Shown here piece after piece: positions 60,195-64,000 of a stretch of DNA of 64,000 bases. Source of the DNA: Citrobacter braakii (lineage in GTDB: Bacteria; Pseudomonadota; Gammaproteobacteria; Enterobacterales; Enterobacteriaceae); NCBI RefSeq assembly GCF_002075345.1, contig NZ_NAEW01000005.1, forward strand, positions 186,001-250,000, given 5' to 3'. The notes beneath the pieces are model-generated. The model was not told the DNA's origin and searched no databases. It saw only the letters and a list, made by a program, of their open reading frames with translations. Positions within the stretch are counted from its first letter, which is position 1. The number at the start of each line of letters is the position of its first letter. Made by a program: the position numbers and the translations under genes.

Positions 60195-62201
60195 TTGCGT
60201 GTCAGTCGCTCGTTAACAATTAAGCAGATGGCAATGGTTGCGGCCGTTGTCATGGTGTTTGTGTTTATTTTTTGCACCGTTTTGTTGTTCCATCTGGTCC
60301 AGCAGAATCGCTACAACACGGCTACGCAACTGGAAAGTATCGCTCGCTCCGTCCGTGAACCTCTGTCGGGCACGATCCTGAAAGGGGATATTCCCGAAGC
60401 AGAAGCTATTTTAAGAAGTATTCGACCAGCAGGCGTGGTCAGCCGCGCCGATGTGGTGCTTCCCAATCAGTTTCAGGCGCTGCGGATGAGCTTTATTCCT
60501 GAACGCCCGGTTCCGGTTACGGTGACTCGCCTGTTTGAACTTCCGGTACAAATTTCGCTGCCGGTCTATTCTCTTGAGCGTTCAGCGAATCCGCAACCGC
60601 TGGCGTATCTGGTGCTACAGGCGGATTCGTACCGTATGTACAAGTTCGTGATGAGTACGCTCTCAACGTTAGTGACCATTTACTTACTTCTCTCGTTAAT
60701 ACTCACGGTAGCCATCTCATGGTGTATTAACAGATTGATTTTGCATCCATTACGTAAAATAGCGCGTGAGCTGAACGACATTCCCCAGCAGGATCTGATT
60801 GGCTATCAGCTGGCATTGCCGCGTCTGCATCAGGACGACGAGATTGGCCTGCTGGTGCGTAGCTACAACCTCAATCAGCAACTGATTCAGCGCCGCAGTG
60901 AAGAGCAAAGCGACCATTCAATGCGATTCCCGGTTTCTGAGCTGCCCAACAAGTCGTTTCTGATGGCGCTGCTGGAGCAGGTTGTGAATCGTCAGCAGAC
61001 TACGGCGCTGATGATTGTCACCTGCGAAACCCTACGTGATACCGCGGGTGTGTTATCCGAGACCCAGCGGGAAATCCTGCTGCTTACGCTGGTTGAAAAG
61101 CTGAAGTCAGTATTGGCCCCCAGAATGGTGCTTACCCAGGTGAGCGGCTATGACTTTGCCATCATCGCACATGGTGTGAAAGAACCCTGGCATGCTATTA
61201 CGCTAGGTCAGCAAGTGCTCACTATCGTTAACGAGCGATTACCGATTCAGGGTATTCAACTCCGTCCTACCTGCAACATTGGGGTGGCGATGTTTAATGG
61301 CGATTTGACCGCAGAACAGCTTTACCACCGCGCACTCTCAGCTGTGTTAACGTCGCGTCACAAGGGTAAAAACCGGATTCAGTTCTTTGACCCGTTGCAG
61401 ATGGAAGAGGCGCAACAGCGTTTGACGGAAGAGAACGATATTCTTACCGCGCTGGATAACCATCAGTTTGCGCTCTGGATGCAGCCGCAGGTGGAGATGT
61501 CCAGCGGTAAGGTATTGAGCGCAGAAGCATTATTGCGAATGCAGCAGCCAGACGGAAGCTGGGAGCTGCCAGAAGGGTTAATCGACAGGATTGAGTCCTG
61601 TGGCCTGATGGTGACGGTCGGTTACTGGGTGCTGGAGGAGACATGTCGCCAGCTGTCAGCCTGGCAGGAACGCGGCCTGATGCTGCCGCTCTCGGTGAAC
61701 CTGTCTGCGCTACAGCTGATGCATCCGAGTATGGTGTCGGATCTGCTGGAATTGCTAAACCGCTATCGCATCAAGCCTGGGACGTTGATTCTGGAAGTGA
61801 CCGAAAGCCGGCACATTGATGATCCTAATGCCGCTGTGGCTATTTTACGCCCGCTGCGCAACGCGGGCGTGCGTATCGCGCTGGACGATTTTGGTATGGG
61901 GTATGCGGGCCTGCGGCAGCTGCAGCACATGAAGTCGCTCCCGGTGGATGTACTCAAAATCGATAAGATGTTTGTCGATGGCGTCCCTGAAGATTGCAGC
62001 ATGATCTCCGCCATCATTCAGTTGGCGCATAGCCTCAATTTGCAGATGATCGCTGAGGGCGTCGAAACCGAAGCGCAACGCGAATGGTTATCACAAGCGG
62101 GGGTAGAAGTGGCACAAGGGTTCCTGTTTGCCCGGCCGGTTCCGGCGAATATCTTCGAAGAACGTTATCTGACGCCGAAAAACGCTGATTACAAAAGTTA
62201 A
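60195..62201 (+). CDS. pdeK: Cyclic-di-GMP phosphodiesterase PdeK (YhjK), GGDEF-like/EAL
   Basis: 668 residues. Two membrane helices (about 12-34 and 150-172) bracket a periplasmic sensor, followed by HAMP ([12 protein letters not shown]), a degenerate GGDEF domain and an EAL domain (about 405-650). The GGDEF signature is replaced by SGYDF, so cyclase activity is unlikely. The EAL domain keeps [29 protein letters not shown] and the AEGVET glutamate, so phosphodiesterase activity is plausible. Start is TTG at 60195 as in E. coli. The bcs genes next to it in K-12 are absent. Confidence 0.92.
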   Translation: MRVSRSLTIKQMAMVAAVVMVFVFIFCTVLLFHLVQQNRYNTATQLESIARSVREPLSGTILKGDIPEAEAILRSIRPAGVVSRADVVLPNQFQALRMSFIPERPVPVTVTRLFELPVQISLPVYSLERSANPQPLAYLVLQADSYRMYKFVMSTLSTLVTIYLLLSLILTVAISWCINRLILHPLRKIARELNDIPQQDLIGYQLALPRLHQDDEIGLLVRSYNLNQQLIQRRSEEQSDHSMRFPVSELPNKSFLMALLEQVVNRQQTTALMIVTCETLRDTAGVLSETQREILLLTLVEKLKSVLAPRMVLTQVSGYDFAIIAHGVKEPWHAITLGQQVLTIVNERLPIQGIQLRPTCNIGVAMFNGDLTAEQLYHRALSAVLTSRHKGKNRIQFFDPLQMEEAQQRLTEENDILTALDNHQFALWMQPQVEMSSGKVLSAEALLRMQQPDGSWELPEGLIDRIESCGLMVTVGYWVLEETCRQLSAWQERGLMLPLSVNLSALQLMHPSMVSDLLELLNRYRIKPGTLILEVTESRHIDDPNAAVAILRPLRNAGVRIALDDFGMGYAGLRQLQHMKSLPVDVLKIDKMFVDGVPEDCSMISAIIQLAHSLNLQMIAEGVETEAQREWLSQAGVEVAQGFLFARPVPANIFEERYLTPKNADYKS

Positions 62202-62292
62202 AAAAGGTCTCGCTTGTGCGAGCCAGCTCAAAATTTTTAACATTTCTGTATCAATTATGATCCAGGCGCATTTCTGTCATGTTGTGTGGGTG

Positions 62293-63645
<1,353 letters not shown>

Positions 63646-63658
63646 TCTCTCCACTTAT

Positions 63659-63692
63659 GCCCGTAGTCCCTTCCAGGACTGCGGGCGTTTGC
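63659..63692 (+). terminator. dctA terminator
   Basis: GCCCGTAGTCC and GGACTGCGGGC arms, then GTTTG, 13 bases after dctA. A second palindrome CCGCCGATTCGGCGG with a T-run follows at 63718-63752 and may act as a backup. Confidence 0.7.
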
Positions 63693-63867
63693 GCATAATT
63701 AACCCCTGTGCCTGAAACCGCCGATTCGGCGGCGTCGGGATTTTTTCACTTCCTCCGTGACATTTTTATGTTCTTGCGGTCTAACACGAAGTGTTTTTAA
63801 CGTCATATTCAGAGAGCCCTCTCGCGGGCTGTCTTTTTATTTCCAGGATAGTTGATCAGGGGTTCAC

Positions 63868-64000
63868 ATGCAGGGCACAAAAATTCGACTTTTAGCGGGC
63901 GGCTTGCTGATGATGGCCACTGCCGGCTATGTGCAGGCAGATGCGCTCCAGCCTGACCCGGCGTGGCAACAGGGCACGCTGGCAAATGGTTTACAGTGGC
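63868..64000 (+). CDS. yhjJ: M16-type peptidase-like protein YhjJ, N-terminus (cut by window edge)
   Basis: The first 44 residues, starting MQGTKIRLLAGGLLMMATAG, show a signal peptide (cut near VQA/DAL) and the opening of an insulinase-like domain (QQGTLANGLQW). The sequence matches E. coli YhjJ as I remember it. The rest lies outside the window. Confidence 0.88.
   Translation, partial: MQGTKIRLLAGGLLMMATAGYVQADALQPDPAWQQGTLANGLQW

Overview
The window is a gene-dense, collinear piece of an enterobacterial (Enterobacteriaceae) chromosome. Nearly every gene is recognisable as an E. coli/Salmonella orthologue in the mtl-selAB-xyl-glyQS-cspA-bisC-dpp-dctA neighbourhood. The closest fit is Citrobacter, probably the C. 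freundii complex. The best evidence is a 398-residue methionine gamma-lyase that looks almost identical to my recollection of the C. freundii enzyme. cueP and a 2-ketogluconate operon sit inside an otherwise K-12-like gene order. I see no IS elements, prophage or CRISPR array, and no frameshifted genes. The two end genes (mtlA, yhjJ) are cut only by the window edge.

Layout. 1-11480: mtlA (mannitol PTS) reads leftward. Facing it across a CRP-site-rich region are yibI-yibH, yibF, selA-selB (selenocysteine incorporation), yiaY and aldB, then yiaW-yiaV, a paralogous second copy of yibI-yibH. 11529-18689: yiaU/yiaT, ysaA, avtA, malS and bax. The yiaK-S/lyx/sgb cluster that K-12 carries between ysaA and yiaT is absent. 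18732-27007: the D-xylose regulon, with xylR, the ABC transporter xylFGH and the catabolic genes xylAB diverging from a shared control region. 27174-32584: yiaB-yiaA, wecH, ysaB, and glycyl-tRNA synthetase glyQS. 32649-35249: the copper protein cueP with a CueR-type promoter, cspA with its thermosensor leader, yiaG and yiaF. 35308-40463: ghrB followed by a transporter, a sugar kinase, an isomerase-like protein and a LacI repressor. This matches the Pseudomonas kguE-K-T-D/ptxS layout for 2-ketogluconate catabolism, including a PtxS-like palindromic operator. 40565-48908: yiaD, bisC, yiaC, tag, yhjY, yhjX (with a YpdB-type direct repeat) and eptB. 49000-55410: tRNA-Pro(CGG) and the dipeptide transporter dppABCDF. 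55587-59570: a methionine gamma-lyase locus made of megL, an amino-acid permease and a TyrR-like ACT-AAA+-HTH activator, with a clear sigma-54 promoter in front of megL. 59748-64000: an ldrD/rdlD type I toxin-antitoxin pair, pdeK, dctA and the start of yhjJ. The bcs cellulose genes that K-12 has between ldrD and pdeK are missing.

The region is mostly core metabolism, with three accessory catabolic or stress insertions (kgu, megL, cueP). Each carries recognisable local control elements, and these are the most rewarding parts to test.
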